64,000 nucleotides of DNA from Bacteroidales bacterium (GCA_031286165.1 JAITUU010000037.1:1-64000); one strand, 5' to 3'. Counted from the stretch's first letter, positions 54,369 to 63,096 are shown. The notes: generated by a model not told the origin, from the letters alone. A program made the numbers and translations.

Positions 54369-55619
54369 ATGGATATTTTTGAAAGAGTAAAAAACAATCG
54401 CGGTTCGCTGGGAATCTGGCAAAAAGATGCGCAAGGATATTTTATGTTTCCAAAATTGGAAGGAGAAATAGGTCCTCGCATGAAATTTCGCGGAAAAGAA
54501 GTACTAAATTGGAGTTTGAATAACTATTGCGGATTGGCAAATATGCCCGAAGTTCGCGAAATAGATGCGCAGGCAGCAAAAGATTGGGGTTTGGCTACTC
54601 CTATGGGTGCCCGCATGATGAGCGGACAAACTACGCATCACGAACGTGTGGAGCAAAAATTAGCCGCTTTCGTAAAAAAACCGGCTGCTTATCTCTTGAA
54701 TTTCGGCTACCCCGGTATGGTTTCTATCATTGATTCGCTTTGCTCACGCAAAGATGTGATTGTGTATGATTCGGAATCGCACGCCTGCATTATGGACGGT
54801 ATTTTCTTGCACAAAGCAAAAGGTGGAAAAAGTTATGTATTTCCTCACAACGATATAACACGCTGCGAAAAAATGCTCGGCTTTGCCAAAAAAGTTGCCG
54901 ATGAAACCGATGGCGGTATTTTGGTAATCACCGAAGGAGTATTCGGCATGGCTGGCGATCTTGGAAAATTAGATGAAATTGCCGCACTCAAAAGTAAATT
55001 CGACTTCCGCTTGTTGGTGGACGATGCACATGGTTTTGGCACAATGGGGCACGATGGTAGTGGTACCGGAACGCACTTTGGCGTACAAGATAAAATAGAT
55101 ATTTATTTTTCTACTTTTGCCAAAGCCATGGCTTCGGTGGGTGGTTTTGTGGCTTCCGAAGAAGGAATTATAGATTACTTAATGTACACCATGCGTTCGC
55201 AAATTTTTGCAAAATCGCTCCCAATGCCGCTTGTGCTTGGTGCCGAAAAACGCTTGGAATTACTGCAAACTCGCCCGGAATTGCGCGAAAAATTGTGGAC
55301 AATAGTAAATGCACTACAAAATGGTTTCCGCGAGGCAGGTTTCAATATAGGCAACACTACTTCGCCGGTAACGCCCGTATTCTTGAACGGAACACCGCAA
55401 ATGGCAGCAAATTTGGCTCTCGATTTACGCGAAAATTACAATCTCTTCTGCTCTATTGTAATTTATCCGGTGGTGCCAAAAGACGTAATTATGCTCCGTA
55501 TTATTCCTACCGCCGTGCACACGCTCGACGACGTGAAATACACCATAGAATCGTTCAAAGCAATCAAATCGAAATTAGATGCCGGCGCATACGCCAAAGA
55601 CGAAATAAAATTCAACTAA
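54369..55619 (+). CDS. Alpha-oxoamine synthase (KBL/SPT-like PLP enzyme)
   Basis: 416 residues. A class II aminotransferase fold: LNWSLNNYCGLANMP, LNFGYPGMVSIIDSL, SESHACIMDG (His stacks on PLP), LVDDAHGFGTMG and the PLP-lysine in FSTFAKAMASVGG. The family condenses an amino acid with an acyl-CoA: serine palmitoyltransferase, KBL, ALAS or BioF. This Bacteroidota type, with a longer N-terminus (GPRMKFRGKEV), resembles enzymes annotated SPT or KBL; sphingolipid synthesis is possible but not certain. A terminator follows. Confidence 0.85.
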   Translation: MDIFERVKNNRGSLGIWQKDAQGYFMFPKLEGEIGPRMKFRGKEVLNWSLNNYCGLANMPEVREIDAQAAKDWGLATPMGARMMSGQTTHHERVEQKLAAFVKKPAAYLLNFGYPGMVSIIDSLCSRKDVIVYDSESHACIMDGIFLHKAKGGKSYVFPHNDITRCEKMLGFAKKVADETDGGILVITEGVFGMAGDLGKLDEIAALKSKFDFRLLVDDAHGFGTMGHDGSGTGTHFGVQDKIDIYFSTFAKAMASVGGFVASEEGIIDYLMYTMRSQIFAKSLPMPLVLGAEKRLELLQTRPELREKLWTIVNALQNGFREAGFNIGNTTSPVTPVFLNGTPQMAANLALDLRENYNLFCSIVIYPVVPKDVIMLRIIPTAVHTLDDVKYTIESFKAIKSKLDAGAYAKDEIKFN

Positions 55620-55637
55620 CAACGAATGACCTATTTT

Positions 55638-55674
55638 TAAAACGCAGTTAAATACTTTTTAACTGCGTTTTTTT
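55638..55674 (+). terminator. Terminator after the oxoamine synthase
   Basis: AAACGCAGTTAAA and TTTAACTGCGTTT form a 13-bp stem, then a T run. Confidence 0.92.
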
Positions 55675-55681
55675 AATACAA

Positions 55682-55745
55682 GAGATTGCTTCACTACGTT
55701 CGCAATGACGGACAAAAAGCGTAGTTGCAAGAAACGAAGCAATCC
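55682..55745. repeat. REP-like inverted repeat (GATTGCTTC...GAAGCAATC)
   Basis: GATTGCTTCACTACG and CGTAGTTGCAAGAAACGAAGCAATC are roughly complementary, with CGCAATGACG in the middle. The CGTCATTGCGA/GAAGCAATC type is a common intergenic palindrome in several phyla. Only one copy is in this window. Confidence 0.5.
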
Positions 55746-55776
55746 ATACATAAAAATAATTAACTATGAAATAACC

Positions 55777-56034
55777 ATGAAACAATTATTTATAATTCTG
55801 TGTGGAACTGCACTCGCAATATCCTGCACACCCACCGCCGAATCGGTAAAAAAAGAGTGCTTAAAAAACGAAGATTTTGCCGTATTCTATGGCGAAAAAT
55901 TGGAAAATTACTGCTCTTGCGTGGAGCAAAAACTGCAAGAAGTAGAAAAAACCATGCCTTTGCACGATAGCATAGTGCAAAACGCTACACAAGCCTGCGC
56001 AGTGGAATTTACTACCTTAGATACGGATTTTTGA
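55777..56034 (+). CDS. Small lipoprotein, unknown
   Basis: 85 residues from ATG 55777. Signal peptide with a lipobox (LAISC, Cys 17), then a short mature part with ENYCSCVEQKL and a Cys near the end (TQACAVEF), so possibly one or two disulfides. No family recognised. It stands between the REP-like element and tRNA-Pro. Confidence 0.6.
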   Translation: MKQLFIILCGTALAISCTPTAESVKKECLKNEDFAVFYGEKLENYCSCVEQKLQEVEKTMPLHDSIVQNATQACAVEFTTLDTDF

Positions 56035-56058
56035 GATTGAAAAGTGAAAAATTATTGC

Positions 56059-56086
56059 TAATCACTACCAACTAACAACTATTTTT
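56059..56086. repeat. Heptanucleotide-phased repeat (CTAnnnA)
   Basis: CTAATCA, CTACCAA, CTAACAA and CTATTTT at exact 7-bp steps, ending 3 bp before the tRNA-Pro -7 box and covering its -33 region. Confidence 0.65.
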
Positions 56087-56088
56087 AT

Positions 56089-56096
56089 ATATTTGC
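56089..56096 (+). promoter_or_regulatory. -7 box TATATTTG for tRNA-Pro
   Basis: TATATTTG 22 bp before the tRNA 5' end. Confidence 0.55.
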
Positions 56097-56117
56097 ACAC
56101 TCTTTTCGAGCAACATT

Positions 56118-56192
56118 CGGGATGTAGCTCAGCCCGGTTAGAGTACACGTCTGGGGGGCGTGGGGTCGCCTGTTCGAATCAGGTCATCCCGA
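56118..56192 (+). tRNA. tRNA-Pro (anticodon GGG)
   Basis: Cloverleaf folds by eye: acceptor CGGGATG/CATCCCG, D stem GCTC/GAGT, anticodon stem CACGT/GCGTG with loop CTGGGGG (anticodon GGG), T stem GCCTG/CAGGT with TTCGAAT loop. Discriminator A. CCA is not encoded. GGG reads CCC and CCU codons. A -7 box lies upstream and a hairpin terminator directly follows. Confidence 0.95.
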
Positions 56193-56193
56193 C

Positions 56194-56235
56194 AAATTCC
56201 TTGTAATTACAAAATTAATTGCAAGGAATTTTTAT
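56194..56235 (+). terminator. Terminator after tRNA-Pro
   Basis: AAATTCCTTG and CAAGGAATTT pair around an AATT-containing inner stem, followed by TTT; it starts 2 bp after the tRNA. Confidence 0.85.
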
Positions 56236-56309
56236 TTTCACACCAATCCATACAATATTTTCTGCATTCATTTGTCTGCATGAGTAGAGCGTATTTCTAA
56301 AAAAACAAT

Positions 56310-56432
56310 ATGAAAACAAAAGAACTTGTGTTACCCATAGAACTTTTGGCGGTAATAGCCGCAGCAAGTGTGCTGGTAGCAGCATTGTGGAACTATGTGA
56401 TGCCTGCAATGGCGGGATTATGGAATTTTTAA
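56310..56432 (+). CDS. 40-residue membrane protein with LWNxxMP motif
   Basis: Missing from the ORF track because it is short. The ORF reads MKTKELVLPIELLAVIAAAS, then a hydrophobic stretch to LWNYVMPAMAGLWNF and TAA. The segment ALWNYVMPA resembles LLWNWLMPAIFG in the gene 22 bp downstream, so the two are related. One transmembrane helix. It seems the first gene of an operon with the larger relative and an ECF sigma factor. Coding status rests on the homology and conserved frame, not on length. Confidence 0.65.
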   Translation: MKTKELVLPIELLAVIAAASVLVAALWNYVMPAMAGLWNF

Positions 56433-56454
56433 GTACTAATTACAATATACGAAT

Positions 56455-56844
56455 ATGAGAAAATTACATTTTTTAGTGCCAATAGGATTTTTGGCAGTGG
56501 TAGCAGGCGGCAGTGCCGCAGTAATGTTGCTATGGAATTGGTTGATGCCTGCAATTTTCGGCGTAAACACCATTAGTTTTTGGCAAGCCTTAGGATTATT
56601 TGCCTTGTGCCGAATTTTATTCGGAAATTTTAGACATAAACACCATCGCCGACATGGATTGTGCTGCGGCAAATACAAGAGAAATTTTCACGAAGCACAC
56701 GAGAAATGGGCGGAAATGACTCCCGAACAGCGCGAAGAATTTGTTGCCAAACGCAAAGAACAGTGGCGCAAATGCGGTTTTGGTCGCGAAGCGCGTTTTG
56801 ACGATTTTGCTGCAAACGAACGCAATCCACGCAGCAATGAATAA
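56455..56844 (+). CDS. Small membrane protein with LWNWLMP motif
   Basis: 129 residues. The N-terminal ~60 carry two hydrophobic helices (VPIGFLAVVAGGSAAVMLLW and FWQALGLFALCRILFG) around LWNWLMPAIFG. The rest is a His/Lys/Arg-rich cytosolic tail (NFRHKHHRRHGLCCGKYKR, then a charged helix with EMTPEQREEFVAKRKEQWRKCG). The ECF sigma ORF overlaps its end by 8 bp. It could be a sensor or anti-sigma-like partner of that factor; I know no characterised relative. Confidence 0.72.
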   Translation: MRKLHFLVPIGFLAVVAGGSAAVMLLWNWLMPAIFGVNTISFWQALGLFALCRILFGNFRHKHHRRHGLCCGKYKRNFHEAHEKWAEMTPEQREEFVAKRKEQWRKCGFGREARFDDFAANERNPRSNE

Positions 56845-57400
56845 TAGCAAAGAAGCCCACGCAGTAATTTCCAAGTATCAACCGCAACTAACATCGTTTA
56901 TCCGCCGCCGTGTGCGCAGTAACGAAGATGCCGAAGATATTTTGCAGGACGTGTGGTATCAATTTCTGAAAACACTTGAAACTTCGCTCAATCCCATTGA
57001 GCACGTGTCGGCATGGCTCTACAAAGTAGCGCGAAATGTAATAATCAATAAAGGCACCAAAAAGCGCGAGGAAGAAATGCCGGTATATGCCGGCGAAGAC
57101 ACAGAAGGCGACACATGGGGCGATTTTGCGGAAATTTTGTTTGCCGCCGAAACATCACCATCGCCTGAAACAGAGTATTTGCGCTCGCTCTTTTGGGAAG
57201 AATTAGAAACAGCCTTAGCCGAACTTCCTGCTGAACAGCGGCACATTTTTGAACTCACCGAATTGGAAGGCAGAGCGGTGAAAGATGTTGCAGAAACCAC
57301 CGGTGTTTCGGTAAATACCCTGCTTTCGCGCAAACACTATGCCGTGAAACACCTGCGCAAACGATTGGAGCGATTGTATGAGGAGATTTTGTTTGATTGA
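56837..57400 (+). CDS. ECF-type RNA polymerase sigma factor
   Basis: 187 residues from ATG 56837, inside the end of the previous gene (ATGAATAA overlap). Region 2 contains SFIRRRVRSNEDAEDILQDVWYQFLKTL, and region 4 contains LPAEQRHIFELTELEGRAVKDVAETTGVSVNTLLSRKHYAVKHLRKRL. The acidic linker between the regions is longer than usual. Upstream genes encode two small membrane proteins instead of a classical anti-sigma factor, which makes them candidate regulators. Confidence 0.9.
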   Translation: MNNSKEAHAVISKYQPQLTSFIRRRVRSNEDAEDILQDVWYQFLKTLETSLNPIEHVSAWLYKVARNVIINKGTKKREEEMPVYAGEDTEGDTWGDFAEILFAAETSPSPETEYLRSLFWEELETALAELPAEQRHIFELTELEGRAVKDVAETTGVSVNTLLSRKHYAVKHLRKRLERLYEEILFD

Positions 57401-57502
57401 GAGATGAAAGCAATAAATACTTCGCAAAACACGCTACGCAGATAAATACCTGCGACAACACATTCCTTTTTATCGGTGTTTATAGCACTCCGGGTCGGCT
57501 AT

Positions 57503-58225
57503 CTATTTTCCTTTCTTCTTTTCCACAAAATACAGAATAACCGAAGTGGCAATATATACACCAATGATAGCCGGAAGAGCCGCTAATTGAAATACACACA
57601 ATGCAACAAAACTCACGGAGAGAAATACGTAGCGCACTTTATTTTCGTGCCATGCAAAGGTTTTGAATTTGAGTGAAAACATAGGAATTTCGGCAACGAG
57701 CAAAAAGGAAAACAATACGCTCAAAAATGCCAAAAGCAAGGGTGAAAGTTCGGGATAAAATACCAACGATGCAAAAAACAGCGCACACGCCGGCGTGGGA
57801 AGTCCTATAAATGTGTGGTGCTGACGTTCGTCTATATTGAATTTTGCCAAACGCAATGCTGAAAACGGCACTATAATAAACGGTGTGATTATCAACACAT
57901 ATTCTTGCCACACAAGCGAAGTGGTGGAAGAATATTCAAAAAATGTAACGCCGAACAATATGTGCTGAATAACCGCCGAAAGCATGGCAGCCGGAGCAAA
58001 TCCAAAGGTTATGAGGTCGGCAAACGAATCCAATTCTTTACCAATGGGCGAGGCGGCTTTGAGCAAACGGGCTGCAAATCCATCGAAAAAATCGAAAACC
58101 GCACCGCAAAAAATTAAAATAGCCGCCGCCGAATATGACGCGCCACCCGAAATCACAATAATTACCGCCGCAACTCCGCACATTAAATTGCAAAGCGTTA
58201 TCAAATTTGGAATATGTTTTTTCAT
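57503..58225 (-). CDS. pssA: CDP-diacylglycerol--serine O-phosphatidyltransferase
   Basis: 240 residues with about seven transmembrane helices. The CDP-alcohol phosphatidyltransferase motif is exact: D45-FF-D48-G-FAA-R53, eight residues, G62-KEL-D66-SFA-D70. It makes phosphatidylserine, precursor of phosphatidylethanolamine. The family also includes related enzymes with other alcohols, but NLITLCNLMCG and the length fit PssA. Convergent with the sigma-factor gene. Confidence 0.9.
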   Translation of the reverse strand: MKKHIPNLITLCNLMCGVAAVIIVISGGASYSAAAILIFCGAVFDFFDGFAARLLKAASPIGKELDSFADLITFGFAPAAMLSAVIQHILFGVTFFEYSSTTSLVWQEYVLIITPFIIVPFSALRLAKFNIDERQHHTFIGLPTPACALFFASLVFYPELSPLLLAFLSVLFSFLLVAEIPMFSLKFKTFAWHENKVRYVFLSVSFVALCVFQLAALPAIIGVYIATSVILYFVEKKKGK

Positions 58226-58252
58226 TTCACTTGTTTTGGCAAAGATACAGAA

Positions 58253-58283
58253 TAGTTGTTAGTTATTAGTGATTGGTGGTTAG
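58253..58283. repeat. Heptanucleotide-phased repeat (TAGTnnT)
   Basis: TAGTTGT, TAGTTAT, TAGTGAT and TGGTGGT follow at 7-bp steps between pssA and pgk. Confidence 0.65.
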
Positions 58284-58350
58284 ATTTTATTTTGTAATTC
58301 ACTATTACAATAATTGTGGTTGAAAAAGTTCGCCGTTATAAGTTTTTTTG

Positions 58351-58358
58351 TACTTTTG
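58351..58358 (+). promoter_or_regulatory. -7 box TACTTTTG for pgk
   Basis: TACTTTTG 40 bp before the pgk ATG; -33 match weak. Confidence 0.5.
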
Positions 58359-58397
58359 AACGCTCGAAAAAAGTATAAACCTTAAAAAAATAATACA

Positions 58398-59663
58398 ATG
58401 CAACTAATTGACAACTTTAATTTTGCAGGCAAAAAAGCAATCGTTCGGGTTGATTTTAATGTGCCTTTAAACAAAGAAACCGGTGAAGTGAGCGATGAAA
58501 CTCGTATTCGCGGTGCTTTACCCACTATCAATAAAATATTGAAAGATGGCGGAGCGGTAATTTTAATGTCGCACATGGGACGACCAAAACAAAATCCCGA
58601 CCCAAAATATTCGCTCAAACAAATCATTCCGGCTGTTTCTAAAAATTTAGGCGGAAAAGAAATCAAATTTGTAGATGACTGCATGAAAGCCGGCGATGCT
58701 GCAAAAGCACTCAAAGCGGGAGAAATTCTTTTGTTGGAAAACCTCCGTTTCTACGAAGAAGAAGAAGGAAAACCACGTTTGGCAGACGATGCTACCGATG
58801 AAGAAAAAGCCGCTGCGAAAGCAAAAGTAAAAGCATCGCAAAAAGAATTTACCAAAACACTTGCAAGTTATGCCGATGTGTATGTGAACGATGCCTTTGG
58901 AACTGCTCACCGTGCACACGCTTCTACTGCCCTTATTGCCGATTATTTCACTCCCGAAAATAAAATGTTCGGTTTCCTTATCAACAGCGAATTGCAGGCT
59001 ATGGATAAAGTGTTGCAATCGAACGATAAACCAAAAACTGCCATTATGGGCGGAGCAAAAGTTTCCGATAAAATCCAAATCATTTCACGCCTTTTACCAA
59101 CTATCGACAATTTGATTATCGGCGGCGGTATGACCTACACCTTTATAAAAGCACAAGGCGGACACATTGGAAATTCACTCTGCGAAGCCGATAAACTCGA
59201 CCTTGCTCTCGATATTTTGAAAAAAGCGAAAGAGCACAATGTGAACGTGTATATTCCTACCGATGCGGTGAATGCCGATAAATTCGATGCAAATGCAAAT
59301 ACCTGTATTTCAAAAACCAACGAAACTCCCGAAGGCTGGATGGGCTTAGACATTGCCGATGAAACGATTGCAACCTTCTCAGACGTAATCGCAAAATCGA
59401 AAATCGTACTTTGGAATGGTCCTATGGGTGTATTTGAAATGGATAAATTCTCAAAAGGAACTTCGGCAATAGCGCAAGCACTCGCAAAAGCAACTGCAAA
59501 CGGTGCCTTTACCCTCATTGGCGGTGGCGACTCGGTGGCTGCTATCAATAAAAACAAACTTGCCGACAAAGTAAGTTATGTTTCTACCGGTGGTGGTGCT
59601 ATGCTTGAATACATGGAAGGAAAAGTACTTCCGGGTATTGCTGCCATTCGCGGTGATAAATAA
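58398..59663 (+). CDS. pgk: Phosphoglycerate kinase
   Basis: 421 residues. Glycolytic ATP-forming enzyme. Landmarks: [15 protein letters not shown] at the N-terminus, [56 protein letters not shown] and the C-terminal GGGDSVAAI ... [15 protein letters not shown]. High-expression codon use like gapA. A strong terminator follows. Confidence 0.97.
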   Translation: MQLIDNFNFAGKKAIVRVDFNVPLNKETGEVSDETRIRGALPTINKILKDGGAVILMSHMGRPKQNPDPKYSLKQIIPAVSKNLGGKEIKFVDDCMKAGDAAKALKAGEILLLENLRFYEEEEGKPRLADDATDEEKAAAKAKVKASQKEFTKTLASYADVYVNDAFGTAHRAHASTALIADYFTPENKMFGFLINSELQAMDKVLQSNDKPKTAIMGGAKVSDKIQIISRLLPTIDNLIIGGGMTYTFIKAQGGHIGNSLCEADKLDLALDILKKAKEHNVNVYIPTDAVNADKFDANANTCISKTNETPEGWMGLDIADETIATFSDVIAKSKIVLWNGPMGVFEMDKFSKGTSAIAQALAKATANGAFTLIGGGDSVAAINKNKLADKVSYVSTGGGAMLEYMEGKVLPGIAAIRGDK

Positions 59664-59682
59664 GATTTTTCTTTCCCCCAAC

Positions 59683-59720
59683 AAAAAAGCAGAATGTTTT
59701 TATACCATTCTGCTTTTTTT
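59683..59720 (+). terminator. Terminator after pgk
   Basis: AAAAAAGCAGAATG and CATTCTGCTTTTTTT form a 14-bp stem; A/T tracts on both sides let it serve the convergent HNH gene too. Confidence 0.93.
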
Positions 59721-59739
59721 ATACATTACTATTTCATTC

Positions 59740-60354
59740 TCACACGGTTATATGCCCCCAATTTTCGCCGGTTTTTATGCGGTGAAGTTGCATTTCGGTA
59801 ACACCAAATTGTTTTGCCAACATTTTTAGGCGTGTTTTTCGATTGGGATCGAGCAGTTTTTTCTTCAATCGCATTACTTCTGTTTCTGTTAATTTACTGC
59901 CGCCGCGTGCTTCCCGCAATTTTGGCATATAGTCTTTCCTCGCTTCTATCACACGCGGACTATAATAGCGGTGGGCTATCATTTCATTATAGGTAGCCCA
60001 GCGTAAATTTTCAACCCAATCATTGGCTCGCACATAGTTTATGTGTAGCAGATAGGTGTGTTCGGGTGAAGGTTGCGGCACAAAATATTCCGCCACAAGT
60101 TTATATAAAAATCGACAGCGATTATACACTTTTTTGCTGTCATTGCCGGCGGAAATTTTGTATCGCCACACACGATAGCCGTCTTGCAATCCACCTTTTA
60201 TAATTCTACCCGTTTCCGGCGTTTCGGTATAACTCACAAGCCGTCCTCGATTAGAAATTGCATACGAATTTTTCAACTTTTGGTCATCTTCTCCCAAAGA
60301 AATTTGTTTAAAAACTTCGTTGGGCAACAATCGTATTTTTTGCGCTTGCAACAT
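59740..60354 (-). CDS. NUMOD4/HNH homing-type endonuclease, free-standing
   Basis: 204 residues from ATG 60354. An N-terminal NUMOD4-like segment (NEVFKQISL ... YAISNRGRLVSY, GYRVWRYKI) leads into an HNH-type core with LLHINYVRANDWVENLRWATYNE (H104, N106, N116), then a C-terminal HTH (GGSKLTETEVMRLKKKLL ... LAKQFGVTEMQLHRIKTGENW). It starts 10 bp after the alkaline phosphatase stop, so it shares that transcript. Free-standing homing endonucleases are mobile genes; no intron or intein accompanies it here. Activity cannot be judged. Confidence 0.72.
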   Translation of the reverse strand: MLQAQKIRLLPNEVFKQISLGEDDQKLKNSYAISNRGRLVSYTETPETGRIIKGGLQDGYRVWRYKISAGNDSKKVYNRCRFLYKLVAEYFVPQPSPEHTYLLHINYVRANDWVENLRWATYNEMIAHRYYSPRVIEARKDYMPKLREARGGSKLTETEVMRLKKKLLDPNRKTRLKMLAKQFGVTEMQLHRIKTGENWGHITV

Positions 60355-60364
60355 GTACTGTATA

Positions 60365-61813
60365 TTATTTTGATTTTTGCTTGATAGATTTTTTCGGCGG
60401 TTGCAAGTGCGCATATAGTTTGCGGAAAATATCGGTATTGTCGTAATATCCGCTAAACGCTTCGGCACCACTACCCAAGGCATATACAGGAATGCGCGTG
60501 CCGGAGTGCGCAAAAGTAGTCCACCCGATTCCTGCTTTTTCGGCAAGAATGGTATTTATGGTAATAATAATGGCAGATGCACGTTTTTCATTGTTTTTTT
60601 CGTCCGCCTTCATATAGTATCGGCGCGTAGCCTCTTCATCGCTCATGCGCGTGGTTTTGCCAAGTGCAAATTGTATTGCTTCTTTTATGCGCACACTATC
60701 GTAAGCGTGAAGTTGAAATCCGTTTTCCACGTTCACATCGTAGTACTGTGCAAGAAATTGCAAACAGGTGTCTATGGAAAAGAGCGGCGTAGTTTCAATT
60801 TTTCGCGCAAGCAGCGGCGTAAGGCTTGCATACGAACTATGCTGACTTTGCAACACCGGCACGTTCATGTAATAGGGATTAATTGCCGCTCCCATAGCCA
60901 TACCGCCCGTTTCGTGGTCGCCGGTAACTAGTATGAGTGTTTCATTCGGATTTCGCGTATAAAATTCCACCGCTTGGCGAATTGCTTTGTCGAACTCCGC
61001 CACTTCATGTACAGCACTCGCAGCATCATTGGCATGACACGCCCAATCAATTTTTCCGCCTTCTATCATCATAAAAAATCCCTGCGGATTTTCCAGCGTT
61101 TGTATGGCAGCGTGCGTAACTTCGGCAAGTGAAAAATCCTTATCTGTTTTTTCTATTCCCCACGCAAATTCCTTATTTTCAGCGAGTATGGCTATGGGAC
61201 CTTCCATAGTGGAAGCAAGTATTACGCTATCAGGGTCGGTAATAATTGTAAATGAATGATTTGCCATCACTTCGTAGGCATCGTTCATACCCTTGAAAGG
61301 TTGCACAAAATCGCCGCCGGCAAAAAAATCAAGCCCCGAAACACCCAACTGCATGGCTATTTCGTTGAAATTATTGCGGTCGTTCGTATGCGCATAAAAA
61401 GCCGCTGGCGTGGCGTGGTCTATGGGCACATTGGTAAGTACGCCCACTTTATAACCCCAGTCTTTGGCAAAATAAGCAATACTTTTGAGGGTATCTTTTA
61501 CATCGGCACCAAGCCCTATACGCCCTACGGTAGTTTTTTGCCCGGTGGCAAGAGCCGTGCCCGCCGCAGCCGAGCAGGTAATTTTGGAACTCAGCGAATA
61601 GGTTGTTTGCATTCCTTTCACAGGAAATTGTACAAAAGAAAGACTATCGCCGCGCGTGCTGCGCACAAAATCATCGGCAATTTGCGCCTGCACCTGCCCC
61701 AAACCATCGCCAATAAAAAGGAATACGTATTTCGGTTTGGTTGATTTTCCGCTTTGCGCACACACTACGGAGCACACACAGAGGCAAAGCAGTGAAAAAA
61801 CAAATCGTTTCAT
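60365..61813 (-). CDS. phoA: Alkaline phosphatase, exported
   Basis: 482 residues from ATG 61813. Signal peptide cut near VCAQ (20). Metal ligand D36 in FIGDGLG, nucleophile S81 in ITCSAAAGTALATG, EGGKIDWACHANDAA, VTGDHETGG and the late FAHSGTRIPVYA (zinc His). In E. coli PhoA the residue before the serine is Asp (TDSAAS); here it is Cys80. Many distant homologues vary here. It hydrolyses phosphomonoesters in the periplasm. No PhoB box recognised. The HNH gene is downstream in the same transcript. Confidence 0.88.
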   Translation of the reverse strand: MKRFVFSLLCLCVCSVVCAQSGKSTKPKYVFLFIGDGLGQVQAQIADDFVRSTRGDSLSFVQFPVKGMQTTYSLSSKITCSAAAGTALATGQKTTVGRIGLGADVKDTLKSIAYFAKDWGYKVGVLTNVPIDHATPAAFYAHTNDRNNFNEIAMQLGVSGLDFFAGGDFVQPFKGMNDAYEVMANHSFTIITDPDSVILASTMEGPIAILAENKEFAWGIEKTDKDFSLAEVTHAAIQTLENPQGFFMMIEGGKIDWACHANDAASAVHEVAEFDKAIRQAVEFYTRNPNETLILVTGDHETGGMAMGAAINPYYMNVPVLQSQHSSYASLTPLLARKIETTPLFSIDTCLQFLAQYYDVNVENGFQLHAYDSVRIKEAIQFALGKTTRMSDEEATRRYYMKADEKNNEKRASAIIITINTILAEKAGIGWTTFAHSGTRIPVYALGSGAEAFSGYYDNTDIFRKLYAHLQPPKKSIKQKSK

Positions 61814-61877
61814 AGTTGCTATTTTTTTTGATAACGCAAACATACGGATTTTTGTATAAAAAGAGTAGATTTGTGCA

Positions 61878-63023
61878 ATGAAAACACTCAAAAATCATAT
61901 CGTTTCACTCATGGTAGTGGTAGTTTTTTGTAGCATTTCACACTATTCTACTGCGCAAATAACCACCGAAGATGACCCAGCGGCTTTTCTCTCAAAAACA
62001 AATCAGTATGCACGCATTGAGGCAAAAGCACTCGCGGGTTTTGTGCTGCCGCATTATTCGTTTATGAATTTTTTGAGCGAAGGTTGGCAAAAAGGATTTG
62101 CCTTGCATTACACCATATTTCCTGCGCAGCAAACGCTGTACGACACGCTGTGGAAACACCCAAGTTATGGCATAGGTGCGCGATATATTACGCTGGGCAA
62201 TACCAAAAAACTCGGCACTCTTTCGGCACTCTACGCAGTGTTCAATGGGCAATTTTTTCGCAGAAAATTATACAATCACATTGATTATCAAATTAATACG
62301 GGATTAGGATTTGCACACAAAAGTTTGCGCCATTCTGTATATAATACCGTTATAAGCAGTCCGCTGAATTTTTTTGCAGCAATTAATTGTGGGGCAACGT
62401 TTCGGGTGCACAATAATTCATGGCTTCGCTGTGGCGTGGAATTGCAACATATATCAAACGGAAAAACTACTACCCCAAATTTGGGGTTTAATTCATTGTT
62501 ATTCAGTCTGTCATACTTTTACGGTGTAGTGCATCACCGTGAAAAAACAATTTTGCATACTGTTCCGCGTCCGCCAATCGAAGCACATCGCATCAATGTT
62601 CTTGCGGCAGGATTTTTCAAAACAGACGATTTTATGACTGAAAAAAAATATTTCACCGGCACCGCGTTGGCAGAATACGAATGGCTCAGTCCCTTCCGCT
62701 GGTGGGGAGTGCACGCCGGCGGCGATTATTTTTACGACCGCAGCATTGCAGCACTCAAACCCTCACCGCAATCGTGGGCAGAACAGCGGCAATTAATGAA
62801 CGTGGGCGTACACACCGGAGCATTTGTGAAATATTCTCACGTAGTGTTTTTGGTGCAGGTGGGGCAATACATAGCATCGAACACTCAATCAAGCAATTTT
62901 TTTACTCGCGCCGCACTGCGCTACGAGTGGCAACGGCTCTTTGCCAACGTATCGCTACGAGCACACGGCGCAGTTGCCCAAAGTATAGAAATGGGAATTG
63001 GCTACAAATTACGCTTTCAGTAG
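61878..63023 (+). CDS. Acyloxyacyl hydrolase (PagL-like lipid A deacylase)
   Basis: 381 residues. Signal peptide to about STAQ (27). The central ~200 residues form the PagL-like beta-barrel region, with the catalytic triad area in VELQHISNGKTTTPNLGFNSL (His and Ser of HxSNG). An extra C-terminal barrel-like half, from ~240, suggests an outer-membrane position. PagL removes a 3-O acyl chain from lipid A. The enzyme is divergent from the alkaline phosphatase gene with ~64 bp between starts. Confidence 0.8.
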   Translation: MKTLKNHIVSLMVVVVFCSISHYSTAQITTEDDPAAFLSKTNQYARIEAKALAGFVLPHYSFMNFLSEGWQKGFALHYTIFPAQQTLYDTLWKHPSYGIGARYITLGNTKKLGTLSALYAVFNGQFFRRKLYNHIDYQINTGLGFAHKSLRHSVYNTVISSPLNFFAAINCGATFRVHNNSWLRCGVELQHISNGKTTTPNLGFNSLLFSLSYFYGVVHHREKTILHTVPRPPIEAHRINVLAAGFFKTDDFMTEKKYFTGTALAEYEWLSPFRWWGVHAGGDYFYDRSIAALKPSPQSWAEQRQLMNVGVHTGAFVKYSHVVFLVQVGQYIASNTQSSNFFTRAALRYEWQRLFANVSLRAHGAVAQSIEMGIGYKLRFQ

Positions 63024-63060
63024 TGAGTACAGGGTAATGAGATGCAAGAAAAAGTGAAAA

Positions 63061-63089
63061 TTTACAATTTACAATTTACAATTTACAAT
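63061..63089. repeat. Heptanucleotide tandem repeat (TTTACAA)4
   Basis: TTTACAA at 63061, 63068, 63075 and 63082, exact copies. It ends 8 bp before the frr -7 box and covers its -33 region. Confidence 0.85.
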
Positions 63090-63096
63090 TAAAGTG

